Positions 32,414 to 44,300 of a stretch of 64,000 nt of DNA are shown piece after piece (position 1 is the stretch's first letter; each line of letters begins with the position of its first letter). Source of the DNA: Craspedostauros australis (lineage: Eukaryota > Bacillariophyta > Bacillariophyceae > Mastogloiales > Achnanthaceae). The notes under the pieces are model-generated. The model had not been told where the DNA came from. It did no database searches and saw nothing but the letters and a program-made list of their open reading frames with translations. The position numbers and the translations under genes were made by a program. Location: NCBI GenBank assembly GCA_026770025.1, contig JAMXDE010000023.1:744001-808000 (forward strand). The letters run 5' to 3'.

Positions 32414-35264
32414 GCTACGAATGCTGCTTCAACGCGCACGACCTGATCGGTTCATACGGCGACGAAGCCGAGATGGGCAACGAGGCCAACGATAGCGACA
32501 TCGAAGAGGCCATGAGCGAAGAGGCCGACGACGAGATCAACGACAATGATAGAGGCCGAGACGAAACGAACGGCGGCGCAGCACCGCCTCCTCCAGCGGC
32601 GGGGAACAACAGATCGGGTATCTTCGACGAAGATGACAGCGACGAAACCGAGGATCATCCGGACGACAGCTTCAACCCAAACGAGCGTGTCGTCTACCCA
32701 GGGAACATCGACTTCCCACCTATTGAGGACCCCAACAACTCCAACTACCTCCACCGTCACAACACTGTTCCATATGCAACAGCAACAGCAACAGCATTGA
32801 TAATCCAGAAGCAGCTCATCTTCGATGTTGTAATGGAAGCAGGGATGCGACTATTCCCAGGAGTCGCACAAGGAGTGCTCAGACCGATATGGGTGAACAT
32901 GATGGGATCCATCCTATCCGAGAACTTCAAATCAATCGAAGAGATTCTCGCCAATTCGGTCGTCATCAACCGCATACTGGAAGCGGATGACACAGAGACG
33001 ATCCCAGAGACGGATCTGCACTACATTCTTGGAGGATGCATGCACGTACTCTTACGCGAACGACCACGCGTCCACCCATACGATCCAGTCACAGGATCAC
33101 ATCGTAACAGTACGACTCCATCGGACTACGCGCAGCTACCCGACAACACGGACGATGAGCATCACGAGAATCCATGGAACGAATATGGAGTTCACGTCGA
33201 CGAAGAAGACAAAGACAACTTCATGGCCAATACAGCTGCAGCAACCGTGGAGCAGCTCCATGAGCTGAGCACCAGATACAAGGACAAGGTCAACAAGGAC
33301 ACCTGGCTCGCCGACAGTGGAGCTTCGTGTCACATCGTCAATTCGGACGCCGCTCTCTTCAACGTGCGGCACATCAAGTCCTTCGTCCAAGTGGGAGACA
33401 GCACGAAGCTGGACTCTCCCAAAATGGGATCCATTTGCTTGAAGGTCAAGCAACAAGACAACACTGGCCACATCATCCGGCTTGATGATGTGAAGTACAC
33501 ACCGAAAATGGCGGTGAACCTTTTCTCCACGAACAAGGCTCTGTACAACGGCTACCAGCTTGGTAACAACGGCATTTTGATGGACATCATCAACGGATCC
33601 GGAACGAAGATTATGTTCGATCGAGTCTTCCCCACATCCAACAGATTCATCACGGGAGTGCAGATGCATCCCATCATGCCAACGAATGACGACAAGGCTT
33701 GCACAGCCATCATCAAGAATTCATCCAAGGAGATCAGCGCGGTGAACTTGCATCGAATGCTTGGCCACGCGCCACTCGAGACCATGAAGCGGACAGCCGC
33801 TCAATACGGATGGAAGATCATCGGCGAGATGTCGATATGTCGCGACTGCGCGGTCGCGAACGCAAGAGTGAAGAACATCCCGAAGGCAACGATTCCAAGA
33901 GCGACTCGCCGTGGCGAACGGCTCTTCATTGACATTAGTTACACTAAACACATAAGCTTTGGAGATAAACGCTACTGGACCCTGATCGTGGACGACTGCA
34001 CGGATCATTGCTGGAGTTTCTTTCTCAAGAACAAAAGTGATCAACCAGGGTACATCAAACGGTTCGTCCAGACGATCAAGTCACAGACAGGTGACCAACA
34101 GATCATCTTCCGAGGTGACAACAGCGGAGAGAACAAATCCACGCAGGATATTCTCATCGATGCAGGACTGAATGTGAAATTCGAGTTCACGGCATCGAAC
34201 ACGCCGCAACAGAACGGCAGAGTAGAACGCAAGTTCGCGTACCTCTACACCAAGATCCGCTCCATGCTAAACGGAGCACAGCTCAACGAAGAGTATAGGC
34301 ATGGCCTGTGGGCAGCAGCTGCTAGCACTGCCACCGCCATCGCCAACATCACCGTAGCGAAGAATCAGAAGGAGTCACCACATCGACAATTCTTCGGCAA
34401 CGATCCACCATACGCGGATGCACTCCGCACATTTGGAGAGGTGGGTGTTGTGAAGACTACCTACGGCGGGATTACCGCCAAACTCAAGAACAGAGGAAAA
34501 GAGATGGTGTTCATCGGATATGCACACCAACACGCATCAGGGGTCTACAACATGTACAGACCATCGACCAAGTCACTCATCTGTTCTCGCGACATCAAAT
34601 GGCTCAACCAATCATACGGACAGTTCCGTGGCTGGGCACCAGCACCGAACATATCCAACGAAGCAGGAACGACGGACGCAGACGGCTTCACAACCATCGG
34701 ATGGAAGGGAGCAATGCCAAGGACGGCAACGCGTCAAGCATCAGAAGCGAAGAGAGTATCTTTCGCTGACAGCAACAGGTACTACATCCTATCGGACAGC
34801 AACGATGAGGATGATGAGGACGACGGAGTAGTGACTCAACTGGTCCACAATGACGAGGAAGATCGGAGCAAATCCAATCATGAGGATGACGAGATCACAC
34901 CATCCAGCGACGAAGCCGATGATGACACAGGCGTCACTCCTCCGAACACACCAGCGAGGTCTACACATGACACACCATCCAGACCTCCACCGAGCAAACC
35001 AAGCAAGCGTGACATAGCTAGAAAGGAGAGGATCCGACGTCACGAAGCACGAGGCAGGAAGGGAGAAGCTATTCCCAAGCCAACCACAGGAAAGAGTATT
35101 CCCAGAGCTCTGCGTGAGCTCGCAGACTTCAACGAACGAGGTCGAAAGGAAGAAGGCTATGAGAGCGATCCATCATCCGATGAGGCGAGTGACGAACTCA
35201 GCGACAAGATGATCGATGATTCCAACAACGAAACTACAGATGATGAAGAAATCGTGGATGAAGG
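32308..35264 (+). CDS. Pol of outer Copia element, 5' part (protease, integrase)
   Basis: The frame opens after a TAA at 32305 and is -1 relative to gag; there is no ATG until 32473, so it is probably made as a fusion. Domains in order are an acidic linker; protease WLADSGASCH; pre-integrase zinc motif (LHRMLGHAP ... CRDCAVANA); and integrase with Asp in LFIDISYT, Asp in RGDNSGEN and Glu in NGRVERKF. An acidic, Ser/Pro-rich stretch follows (EDDEDDGVV, then PPPSKPSKRDIARK). The coding sequence is cut inside a Gly codon at 35264 by the nested element, and the apparent stop at 35283 lies in that element's LTR. Confidence 0.9.
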
Positions 35265-35792
35265 TAATAGAGCCCAAACGTAATGGCTGTTGTCTTGTTG
35301 GCTGTTCTTTAGCTGTAGGCAGAGGCTTGACTGGCAAGCGGTCCGGACGTGAGTCTTCTGTTCCACAAGTAGTCAATTGAGAATACTGGTAGATGGTGAA
35401 GAAACGTGCGGATTATGAGATTAGTGCTATGGTTCTTCCCTTCGAGGGGGATCTCCTGTGATGTCCTGATTGACAATGCGTGTGGGTTGTGTAGCCCGAG
35501 TACCGTGGGTCGAGATCCGTTGTCTGAGTTCTGTGAGAGACAATGGGCGATGATGCGCGTTGCTGTGGCTTTGGTTCCGTGCGTCGGCGTTTTGGCGATG
35601 GTGGGTGTCAGAAACTTGGTTATCGGAACCCTGTTGGTTCCCTGACACGAATTCCGAAGATCTGCTTCAAGGTTCTGGATCTGTCCCCAAACGTGGGGGC
35701 CGGTGAAGTATTCGTTCGACCTACTGGAATGCTGACGAGTCGGATGGTTCGTAGTCTCTCTCGCTAAGATGGTTACTAGTTTAGCTCTATTA
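35265..35792 (-). repeat. 3' LTR of nested element
   Basis: Direct repeat of 46514-47041, same length and no difference seen; the shadow open frames in the two copies translate identically. Ends are TAATAGAGC and GCTCTATTA. Adjacent target duplication is GAAGG. Confidence 0.95.
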
Positions 35793-35890
35793 CTCCCCTT
35801 CATCTCACGTCGAAACGTGAGTTGACTGAAAGCAAGAAAGCTAATCGTAGTGTTGTTTGTTCCGCCGCCCAAGATGGCGGCGAGCGGGCT

Positions 35891-38800
35891 TCATTCGGGC
35901 CGTTCGTTGTTGACGTTGTCGCCACGGCCTTGGTGACGGATGGTACGCATGAGTTCCAATGCCTCGTTCAACAAGGAGGTGATGCTGACCTGTTGGACGT
36001 GGTTGATGTGGTCAAGCCCTCCTCGAAAAAGGATATCGGCGAGGGCTTGGATGACCAGGGGTGTCCTTTCGTCGTTTTGGAGGACGGCCTTGATCTGAGC
36101 CGTGGGGTTGGGTGGCATTTGGAAGAAGGATGGTTGCGTCATCGTTGGTCCTCGGTTGCTGGACATGACATATCCGGACCGAAGACGTCGGGGCGACGGG
36201 TATGCGATCGCTGGTCGAGGCTCCGTCCAAGCCTTCTTTCTCATGTTGCTGGCCCCTTGCGTATCCGGTGTCAATGGTAGAGGGGGACTCAGGACGTGGG
36301 GCTCGCGAGTGTTGATGTCCACATACTCATTGTGGTTTACAGGTGCCGGGTACGCGGTTGCCACCGGCACGTCATCATCGGTTGGTTCCTCTGGTAGTGT
36401 AGGGACCTCTGGTTGTTCATCCTGGGTTATGGGAGGCACCGGTTCTGTTGCCTCGGTGGGTTTCTCCGCGGCCGCGATGGGAGCCATTTTCGTGTTGATG
36501 GTCCCACCTGTGGATTTCTTGGCGGATCTGGCCTGTTTGATCATCTCGATTCCCGACATTCCCGAGGAAATGGTTGAGTCCTCGGATTCATCGAAGAGCC
36601 CCTTTCTCTTGGGGCAGTTGCTCTGCTTGGTCGGCTTGCCTTCTGGTCGATAGACGGACTCAGAATCGTCACTGTCACCGGGCTCTGGGGTGGACGCGCT
36701 GTCCACGGAATGGTCGGTTGGGATCACGGGCTTTGGCCGTACCTTGTCGGTATACCCTTGTCCATCTCGCGTGGCTGTCAAGATTTTGGACGCCGGTGAT
36801 GGTCGTGATGATCGCCTGAGGGGGGGTCTGGGGTGGCTGATTACCGCTCCACTTGCAATCTCTGCTTCCACGTCGATCACGCTTCCTGGGTCCTGCGATT
36901 CTTGATCTCCATCGTGAGACTCCTCGAATTCATGATGGCTGGCTTCTTCTGCGGTCATCTTTTTGTCGAAGTATCCATCAGGGATCTCATCCAGGAACCT
37001 GCTCTCTGGTGTCTCTCCCTCTTCGAGACTGGGACGGGTGTCTTCGAGGGATGGTATTCCGTCGATCATCTCATTGTCGTCGGTGGGGGGAATGGGCTCG
37101 TCCGCGAGCGCTCTCTTCTCTCGTGAGAGGTGTGCGGCGAGGGTGTCGCTTTGTTTTCGGACCCCTCGTGCTTTCCTTGCGCGTGCGAGGATGATTGGGA
37201 TCCGGTTCTTCCTCACCTTGAAGAAGTGGCATATGGATGGTTTCCGCATGGTTGCGTGGAACTCATTGGGTGGTTCGGCCCATGCGCCGTCTTGAGCGGG
37301 GTAGAAGCACTGGCCATCGGCTATGGCGATGCTGAGGACCTGGGTGGTTTGGAGGTCATTATCCATATATTCGGAGAGGGTGAGAGGGTAGATAGATTGT
37401 TTCTCTACGTGGGTGATTTGGCCGGCTGGTGCGTTCTTGTTTCCCTTCGTGCAGAAGATTTGGACTCTGCGGCCACTGTATCCGACAACGATTCCTTGGA
37501 AGGTTCCCTTCTTTCCTGCAGGATATAGCACCCTGGATCCGGGGACAGGACAATGAATGCCCTTGTAGAACAGGGTGTACTTTGGGAACGTCATGGTGGG
37601 TGTTCTTGTCTGTTGCAGGGTGAAGTTGTGTCCGGGATCCTGATTGTGGCGGCTCAGTTTTTGAGGGGAAGGCATGTTCATGTTGCGAAATGCAAGAGCG
37701 GATGCGGTCGCGTTCCGTGCCAAGTCTTCCTGGAGGTCAGCAATCAGCATGTCACACCTGTATGTTTCGTGCTCAGGTGTGACGAAAGCCCGAGGTGTCA
37801 GGCCCGTGTGGAAGGAAGTTTCACAGTTACCTTCTTTGATGGCTGGCATGGTGGCTCCAGGTGTCGGTTTCCGGAACTTGGTCGATGTGGCGACGTGTGA
37901 TTGGTTGCTCGGCATGATGGGCCCTGTCTCCAGCATGTCTCTTGGGTAGTAGAGGACGTCGCTTCCACATGAGGGATTGATACTCGATAGTGTGCTGAAT
38001 TCGTCGGTGAGGGCTGATGGTGGTGTGTCGCCACGCCGGATCAAGAATTTGTCGGTTGGCGCGCCAGCTGGCTCGTGGTTCTGATTCGTGGTACGGTTGT
38101 CGGTCATGTCGTATACGACACTGGAATTTCGCGTCTGTTGGCGGTTGGGCGGGGCCGGTGTGCTCTTGGTGCGTTTGATGGATCTGGGTGGTTTCGTTTG
38201 TGCCGTTTCGAGGGGGTTCGGTTCTTGTTGGGTTCTGGTTAGCCGAAGGGTTTTCGATGTCGGGCTGTATTTCATGGAGGTCTGTTGATACCTCGCCATG
38301 TTTACGCTCATAGTGTGTTCTTCCTTCGGTGGTGGTGGTTCTTGCGTTTCCGTGGTCATTAGCTCGGGGTCATCTTCTGCTCTGATCGTCCTGCTCTGCG
38401 TTATAACTTGTGAAATGGCTTCGCTGTGGTATCCGGACTCATGGATTGAGTTCCGGAATATCGTTCTCGATGTGATGTGGTGGAATGGTGTTTTGGAAAG
38501 AGGCTTGGTTAGTATGTCGGCGATGTTGTCAACTGACGCAATGTGGGCGAATACGATGATTCCAGCGGCAATGCATTCCCGGATTTGGTGAAAGGCCAAT
38601 GAGCAGTGTTTCTTCTTCAGCGTTGAGGATGGAACCGTAGTATTGAGTACCACCGCCTTGTTGTCTCCGAGCATGATTGCTGGTCCGTCGATAGGGACTC
38701 CGAGGTCTCTCAGCATGTAGCGTAGACCGGAGACCGCTTCGGTAGCTATCCTGGCTGCTACCAATTCGGATCCGTAGGTGGATGTTTCCACTGTATTCTG

Positions 38801-41371
38801 TCGCTTGCAGATGGTCTTGACGATGGTATTGTTGATCAATAGTACCACACCTGTCATGGATTTCCGTGTGACCTGGTCATGGCCATGGTTGGCGTCCACG
38901 TAACACGTGATTTGGACCAGTTTCCCTTTTGGTGTTGGTACTGATGCGGGGGTGACTTCTGCTGCGGTAGGGTAGAATTCTCTCCAATGGCTTGAGAGGG
39001 TAGTGTCGATGTTCATGTGGTCCACTGGGTTGGGGTCGCAGAGGATGGCTCCCCTTTCTCGACCTTTGAGGTACCCAATGATGCGTTGGATGGTCAGGAG
39101 GTGTCCTTCCCTTGGTGCCATAGCGAACCGTGCCATCGTCGTCGTGGCGTATTGGATGTCCAGTCTCCCGAGGGTCACGACCCAATTGAGGCAACCCAGT
39201 ATTGATCGGTAGGTCCTGGCGTCTTCAGTGCTTGTGAAGTCCGAGGTGTCGCTTTCTGGATGGCAGGCCTCTACCATGGGGGTGGATGCCTTCGGGATGG
39301 TCTTCTCTACTAGTTGTTCCACTCGTTTGATGACGTTTCCGATGTATGTCTGGGCCGAGAGTCCGATGTTGACTCCCCTGTCCTTCCAGTTCTTGGGAAG
39401 GTCGACGATGTTCCCGCCAAGGTAGTACTCTGGGTCACCGCATTGCTTCATGGTGTACCGTTTCTTGAGGTCGTTGATGATTGGGATGGGATCCTTGCTG
39501 AAAACCAGTACGTCGTCCACGTACGTGGTGATCATCTTGTAGTGGTCGTCGGCTTCTCTGGTGTAGATGTCGTTGTTGGCTTTGGAGGGTAGGAATCCCA
39601 TGGTTCGGAGGGTGTCGGCGAAGTGTTCGTGGAACCTCGCACTGGATGTCCTCAGGCCGTAGAGTCCCTTTTGGATGATGAAGGGTTTGCCTTCGAGGTC
39701 GCCAAATTCAGGTCCTGCTCGGATGTAACACTTCTCGAGGGTATCTGCGTATAGAAACGCGTTCCCTACGTCGCCGGCGTATGCTCTCAGTCCGTTGGCT
39801 GCTGCGATGGCGAAGGCGATTCGGATGGTGTCTGATGCTACCACCCCTGAGTATACGTCTTCTGTTGGTGGGGATGTCTTGTTCCCATTTGCCACCAGTC
39901 TTGCCTTTCGACGTAGGTCGAACTTCACATCGTAGACGATGTGGTATGGGATCTTGGTGTACCCATCGAGTGCTTTGTTCGGTCCTGGTTGCCTGAAGGT
40001 TCCCAATCGCTTGATCTGGTCCAGTTCCTTGTTGACGGCTTCGCTCCAGAGTCCGTTTCCGTTGAGCCTGTCGATATCCATGGCGTGTTTCAGGCTGTTG
40101 GGTACCAGGGTGCCGAACTTGTACTTGTTTCCTGGGCGATGGTTCGCCAATTTGGTGGCTAGCATTGATCGCATGTGCTGGTTCCTTGCTCTGTGGAGTT
40201 CCACCCATTCGAACCCTTTCTGGTCCTGTAGGCGGTTCTGCTCGGTGTATTCGATGATGATGTCCAGCTGTTGGGCCCTTAGGTCTCCCATCCTGCACCA
40301 TGATCGCATTCCGTTCATCCATAGAATCTCTAGGATTGCTTCGGTGGTTCCGTCCTCTCGTGTCTCGTGGTGGTGGCGAGTGATTCCCTTTGCCTTCCAG
40401 TTGAGGTTCCTTCCATCAAGGATGAAGTTGTCTCTTTCGGTGTACTGGTCGCATTGAGCCAGGTATGCGAGCTGGTTGACTTCTGTTGCTGTGAGGTTGC
40501 AGGCAAAAGAGACAGATGTCGTGTCCCATGGGATGCTCGTGTTGCACCCTGGTGGGTTCTGCTTCGGGTTCCCTGGATGGTTTGTTAGGGTGGGTACCCT
40601 TTGCGGTGGCGCGGTATTCACGCCTGTCGTGACTGGGTCCGCTGCGATGGTCTGGATAATGGATCTGATCGTTCCATGGACGATGTTCTTCCATGGGATG
40701 CCTTTCTTGGTACCTGTTGACAAAACGGATCGTTTGTTTTGCTTGGTCCTCTTATTCCCTCCCCTTTCTTCGGGGCCGTCATCCATGCGTTGGTATGATG
40801 GTGGTCCCGAGGAACATGGAAGATACGAAGATCCTGGGTCAGAGTCTCCCCTGTCTGGCGTGTCGCGGTTCGTTCGCGGGTTATCCTTCTCGGTGGCGTG
40901 CGTCGTGGATGCCTTTGCTGTCCGCTTGGTTAGCGTTTGGGACCGGGTGACGGGTCCTGTGTTCCGTGCCTCCCCTGAATCAGGGATCCCGGTGGGTCGC
41001 GTCAGTTTGTCGGTCTTGTTCTCCCATGTCCGCGGGTGTGTCGTCTTGGCCGTCGCTGCATACCCTCTTTTCGGTGGGGCTTTGGTCTTCCATCCTTGTG
41101 GGGTACCAGACAGTTCCAGCGGGGTCCGTGTGCTGGGGCTATCTGCCTCGGGGTCCATGTCTTGGTCGAAGGTGACACGCCTATTGTTGTTTATACCCTT
41201 CCGGAAGGGGCGGACCACGCTCCGTATCAGTACTCGTCTGGATTCATCGTCCAGCACGTGGTATGTGAGGAAATCCCCATGGGACTCTGCCACGCCAAGC
41301 CAGTACCCTGATTTCTCCTTCGAGTTCGGGAAGGTAGCGTTGGGGTCATGGTACAAGACCTTCTCGTAGAA
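35891..41371 (-). CDS. Nested element Pol part 2: RT, RNase H and a long unknown tail
   Basis: About 1826 codons in the same frame as the upstream part, beginning just after the TAA at 41372-41374. No ATG starts it for about 70 codons, so it depends on read-through or is broken. An SH3-like post-integrase segment (KSGYWLGVAESHGDFLTYHV) comes first. The RT (about 410-720) has the catalytic MITTYVDDVLVF; RNase H follows with ITCYVDANHGHDQ, ETSTYGSELVAAR, LGDNKAVVLN and DNIADILTKPL, ending near residue 955. The remaining ~865 residues are unlike any Copia domain I know: a Pro/Thr-rich linker, a compact beta-rich block at about 1265-1325 (PGSRVLYPAGKKGTFQGIVV), a basic stretch, and an acidic Ser/Pro-rich end. 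This tail is open throughout. Confidence 0.88.
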   Translation of the reverse strand, partial: FYEKVLYHDPNATFPNSKEKSGYWLGVAESHGDFLTYHVLDDESRRVLIRSVVRPFRKGINNNRRVTFDQDMDPEADSPSTRTPLELSGTPQGWKTKAPPKRGYAATAKTTHPRTWENKTDKLTRPTGIPDSGEARNTGPVTRSQTLTKRTAKASTTHATEKDNPRTNRDTPDRGDSDPGSSYLPCSSGPPSYQRMDDGPEERGGNKRTKQNKRSVLSTGTKKGIPWKNIVHGTIRSIIQTIAADPVTTGVNTAPPQRVPTLTNHPGNPKQNPPGCNTSIPWDTTSVSFACNLTATEVNQLAYLAQCDQYTERDNFILDGRNLNWKAKGITRHHHETREDGTTEAILEILWMNGMRSWCRMGDLRAQQLDIIIEYTEQNRLQDQKGFEWVELHRARNQHMRSMLATKLANHRPGNKYKFGTLVPNSLKHAMDIDRLNGNGLWSEAVNKELDQIKRLGTFRQPGPNKALDGYTKIPYHIVYDVKFDLRRKARLVANGNKTSPPTEDVYSGVVASDTIRIAFAIAAANGLRAYAGDVGNAFLYADTLEKCYIRAGPEFGDLEGKPFIIQKGLYGLRTSSARFHEHFADTLRTMGFLPSKANNDIYTREADDHYKMITTYVDDVLVFSKDPIPIINDLKKRYTMKQCGDPEYYLGGNIVDLPKNWKDRGVNIGLSAQTYIGNVIKRVEQLVEKTIPKASTPMVEACHPESDTSDFTSTEDARTYRSILGCLNWVVTLGRLDIQYATTTMARFAMAPREGHLLTIQRIIGYLKGRERGAILCDPNPVDHMNIDTTLSSHWREFYPTAAEVTPASVPTPKGKLVQITCYVDANHGHDQVTRKSMTGVVLLINNTIVKTICKRQNTVETSTYGSELVAARIATEAVSGLRYMLRDLGVPIDGPAIMLGDNKAVVLNTTVPSSTLKKKHCSLAFHQIRECIAAGIIVFAHIASVDNIADILTKPLSKTPFHHITSRTIFRNSIHESGYHSEAISQVITQSRTIRAEDDPELMTTETQEPPPPKEEHTMSVNMARYQQTSMKYSPTSKTLRLTRTQQEPNPLETAQTKPPRSIKRTKSTPAPPNRQQTRNSSVVYDMTDNRTTNQNHEPAGAPTDKFLIRRGDTPPSALTDEFSTLSSINPSCGSDVLYYPRDMLETGPIMPSNQSHVATSTKFRKPTPGATMPAIKEGNCETSFHTGLTPRAFVTPEHETYRCDMLIADLQEDLARNATASALAFRNMNMPSPQKLSRHNQDPGHNFTLQQTRTPTMTFPKYTLFYKGIHCPVPGSRVLYPAGKKGTFQGIVVGYSGRRVQIFCTKGNKNAPAGQITHVEKQSIYPLTLSEYMDNDLQTTQVLSIAIADGQCFYPAQDGAWAEPPNEFHATMRKPSICHFFKVRKNRIPIILARARKARGVRKQSDTLAAHLSREKRALADEPIPPTDDNEMIDGIPSLEDTRPSLEEGETPESRFLDEIPDGYFDKKMTAEEASHHEFEESHDGDQESQDPGSVIDVEAEIASGAVISHPRPPLRRSSRPSPASKILTATRDGQGYTDKVRPKPVIPTDHSVDSASTPEPGDSDDSESVYRPEGKPTKQSNCPKRKGLFDESEDSTISSGMSGIEMIKQARSAKKSTGGTINTKMAPIAAAEKPTEATEPVPPITQDEQPEVPTLPEEPTDDDVPVATAYPAPVNHNEYVDINTREPHVLSPPLPLTPDTQGASNMRKKAWTEPRPAIAYPSPRRLRSGYVMSSNRGPTMTQPSFFQMPPNPTAQIKAVLQNDERTPLVIQALADILFRGGLDHINHVQQVSITSLLNEALELMRTIRHQGRGDNVNNERPE

Positions 41372-44300
41372 TTAGAAAGTCAAGAGCGCAGAGATGTCGA
41401 CGGTCTCTCCGTGTCGTACGGTGTGTGGGATTGCGTATCGTAGGGACGGGTCTGATGTATGGTTGTGCACGTAGCACATGTATCGGAAAGCGTGGAACCA
41501 TGCTTTTGGCGGTGCCCCTGTCCGGTCAATGAGTGTCGTGACACATCGTTTCATGTACAGGATGGCGTTGTGCTCGGCCGGGTTCTGTTGCTGGTTGCGT
41601 GGTTCCGTCAGCCTTGATTTGATGTGGAGGTCCCTAAGAAGCTTGAGGACCTTCTCTCCGGTCTGTTCCTTCGCGTTGTCGCTGTGGAAGGCCCATGGTG
41701 CTCCCTCTGTCCTGATGAAATCCTGGAAGGCGACGAAAACTCCTTCTTTCTTCTTCAGGCCGTATGCGTTGATCATGTGGGAGGATGTTCCGTAGAAGAT
41801 TTGTGCCATGGAGTATCCGTCCCCAAAAGACTTGACGTTGGAGAATATGGTGTCTGTCGCCACGATCTCCCGGATTCGTTGTCGTCGCATCCACTCGAAT
41901 CTGGACTTCTTGTGCCTTCGCATAGGGTAAGTGATCACTGCCCGCATGAGTTGCGTGGTTCTGGCGAGGGTCTGTTTGATCACGTGCGTGGGTAGATACC
42001 CGAGGTACGGTCGGATCTTGTGGAGATCAATGGACTTCCATTTGGCTCGGAAAGGGAACCCTTGGTGGCTGTACTCGGTCATAGCTTCCGCAGGGTGTCG
42101 GTCCATGGTGTCCATGGGATTGTCCTTTTTCGGGTCGTCAATCCCAACGGGGTTCTCGCCCTTGATGTGTCCGTGGTATTCAGGTGCCCTTCGTGGGTCT
42201 CCCCGGAGGGTGTCATCGCGTGTCGCCTTGGTCACTCCGATCTCGTTGGGGATGCAAAATGTCTCCCGATTTCTCCGGAACGCCGGTTCGGATCCCACCG
42301 AGTGTAAGGATGAGATGGCGCTGTCTGCTTCGTCATCCGAATCTGGTACCTTTGCCGGTGGTACTTTGGTTGACTCGGTGTAATCCTTCTGGTCCGTTCC
42401 TACCGCGTTGGCTTTGCGATCGATGCCCAGTTCCCTGTATAGGTGGTCGATGTCTCCAGCAGAGAGGTTGTCCACCAGGTCGAAGAGGGTGTCTTGGATC
42501 GAGATGGCCGTGTCCGTGGCCGATTTCGCGAATGTTACCGTGTCAATTGCATGTGACATTCCGATGAGCTCCTCGAGACTTAGAGTGTCAAGGAATGCGT
42601 CCACTTTGGGGTACTCCTGGTTCACACGGTTGGGGTCTCCTGTGGTGTGCTCATCTGGATGACGATCGTTGGGGTCCATGGGTTCTCGTCCCTTCACGGG
42701 ATTATCCGGGGTACCGTCCTTGGCCTGGCGTGTCCCGGGTTCCATGGGATCCATTGATGCGTTGTGAGCGCTTGGATCCATCGCTCCAGCGTCATGCGGT
42801 GCATCAGGTCGGCCATCCCAATCAAATGCTTCCTCTCCTCCGATTGGGTCTCTGGTAAGGTAGCAACCCATGGGTACGTTACATACGTGTCCTCCTTGGT
42901 GATCCGAAGGGTTCCATCCTTGCTTTGGAGTGATGTCGTGTGTGGGTAGGCCTTCGTCGTCTTCCATGATTGGGAAAACATCGAATGTCATCAGCGCGTC
43001 TCGCATCTCCAAGTTGATCGTCGTGTCCACATCAGGCATCAGGCATTGTTTTCCTGTGCCTGGTGTTGAGAACGATGCCCGGTGTTCCGATGAAACCGTA
43101 TCGAGGACGGTTCCACTGGCTCGAATTTGGTGGTCGGAGAGCAGCGTTACCCGGCTGTCAACGTTCAGGGCGGATTCGTAGATCCGAAGGATCACTTCGT
43201 TGCCTTCCCTAGTCCTGGCCTTGATGCTTGCGTCAACCACCGCGAGGTTGTTCTTCCTCATCGTGCTTGCCACGGCACCGACGATGTTGTACGTCCGATG
43301 CGGGTACACGTAGTCAATCTTCCAGACCCGGTCCTTGTTCCCGATAACGCAGCATTGTGCGCCACCGTTGCATACCGCGTAAGTTTGCGGGGAGAAGGTC
43401 GCCAGGTTGATCATCTGTTCGGGAACTGATTGATGTTGATTGGGTGCTGGTGGATCGATAGGGCTTGGAGCGTCGGATGAATCACTCATCGTGATCATCT
43501 TCACGAGTCGGTCGTTGCCATTCTCCTCGTGTCCTCCATAATCGACTAGGAACTTGGCAAGTTCCGAGGCGTCAATTGAGGACAGATCTGAGCCATTCTC
43601 GTCCTGGGGTTCGGTTCCCTCGGTGGATCCTGGAGTGTATCTGGCCAAGTTCGCGTGGGTGACACCTCCATACTGCTTGTGTGGCTTGGCTTCCTCCCCT
43701 TTCTCTGGGGGCTTCACATTGGCAGGTGGTTGGATGTCTTCCTGCTCCTTCTTGTTCTCGACGCGGGTGAATCCGGATCCGTTCCGGTCATTGTTGCGAC
43801 GGGCCCAACGGAGGGAGCTGCGGAGTTTCATGATCACTCGACGGACCTTTTCGGGTAGTCCATCGAATACTTCCTGCGAGATGAAGGTGGGATCCTCCTG
43901 TAGTTTCTTCGAGATGGCATTGATGACCATCTCGGTGTTGGATTCATCTTGATCTTGGTTCGCCTCGGCGGTTGCCTTGAAGATCCTGCGTTTGCCGGAC
44001 CTTGATCCCCGCTGGTTGTTGGCTACCGCATTGTCCCTGGCGGACTCGGAGATGAGGTACATGCAGGTGGCACCCATCGACTGCATGTCCGCGCTTCGCT
44101 CGATGCTCCGGACCATGGTGCGAACGTTGATGTCGTCGCAACCGATGAGATGGTTAAGGAGCGTGCGGCGTTGTTGCGCGTCGGAGACTTGTTGATCCGG
44201 ATTGGTCGCCAGGAAATTCACGTTCGCGAATATATCCTGGATCTCCTTCACGTAGGATCCTAGGTCCTGTCTGCTGGGGTTGAAGTCGTGTACCCTCTTC

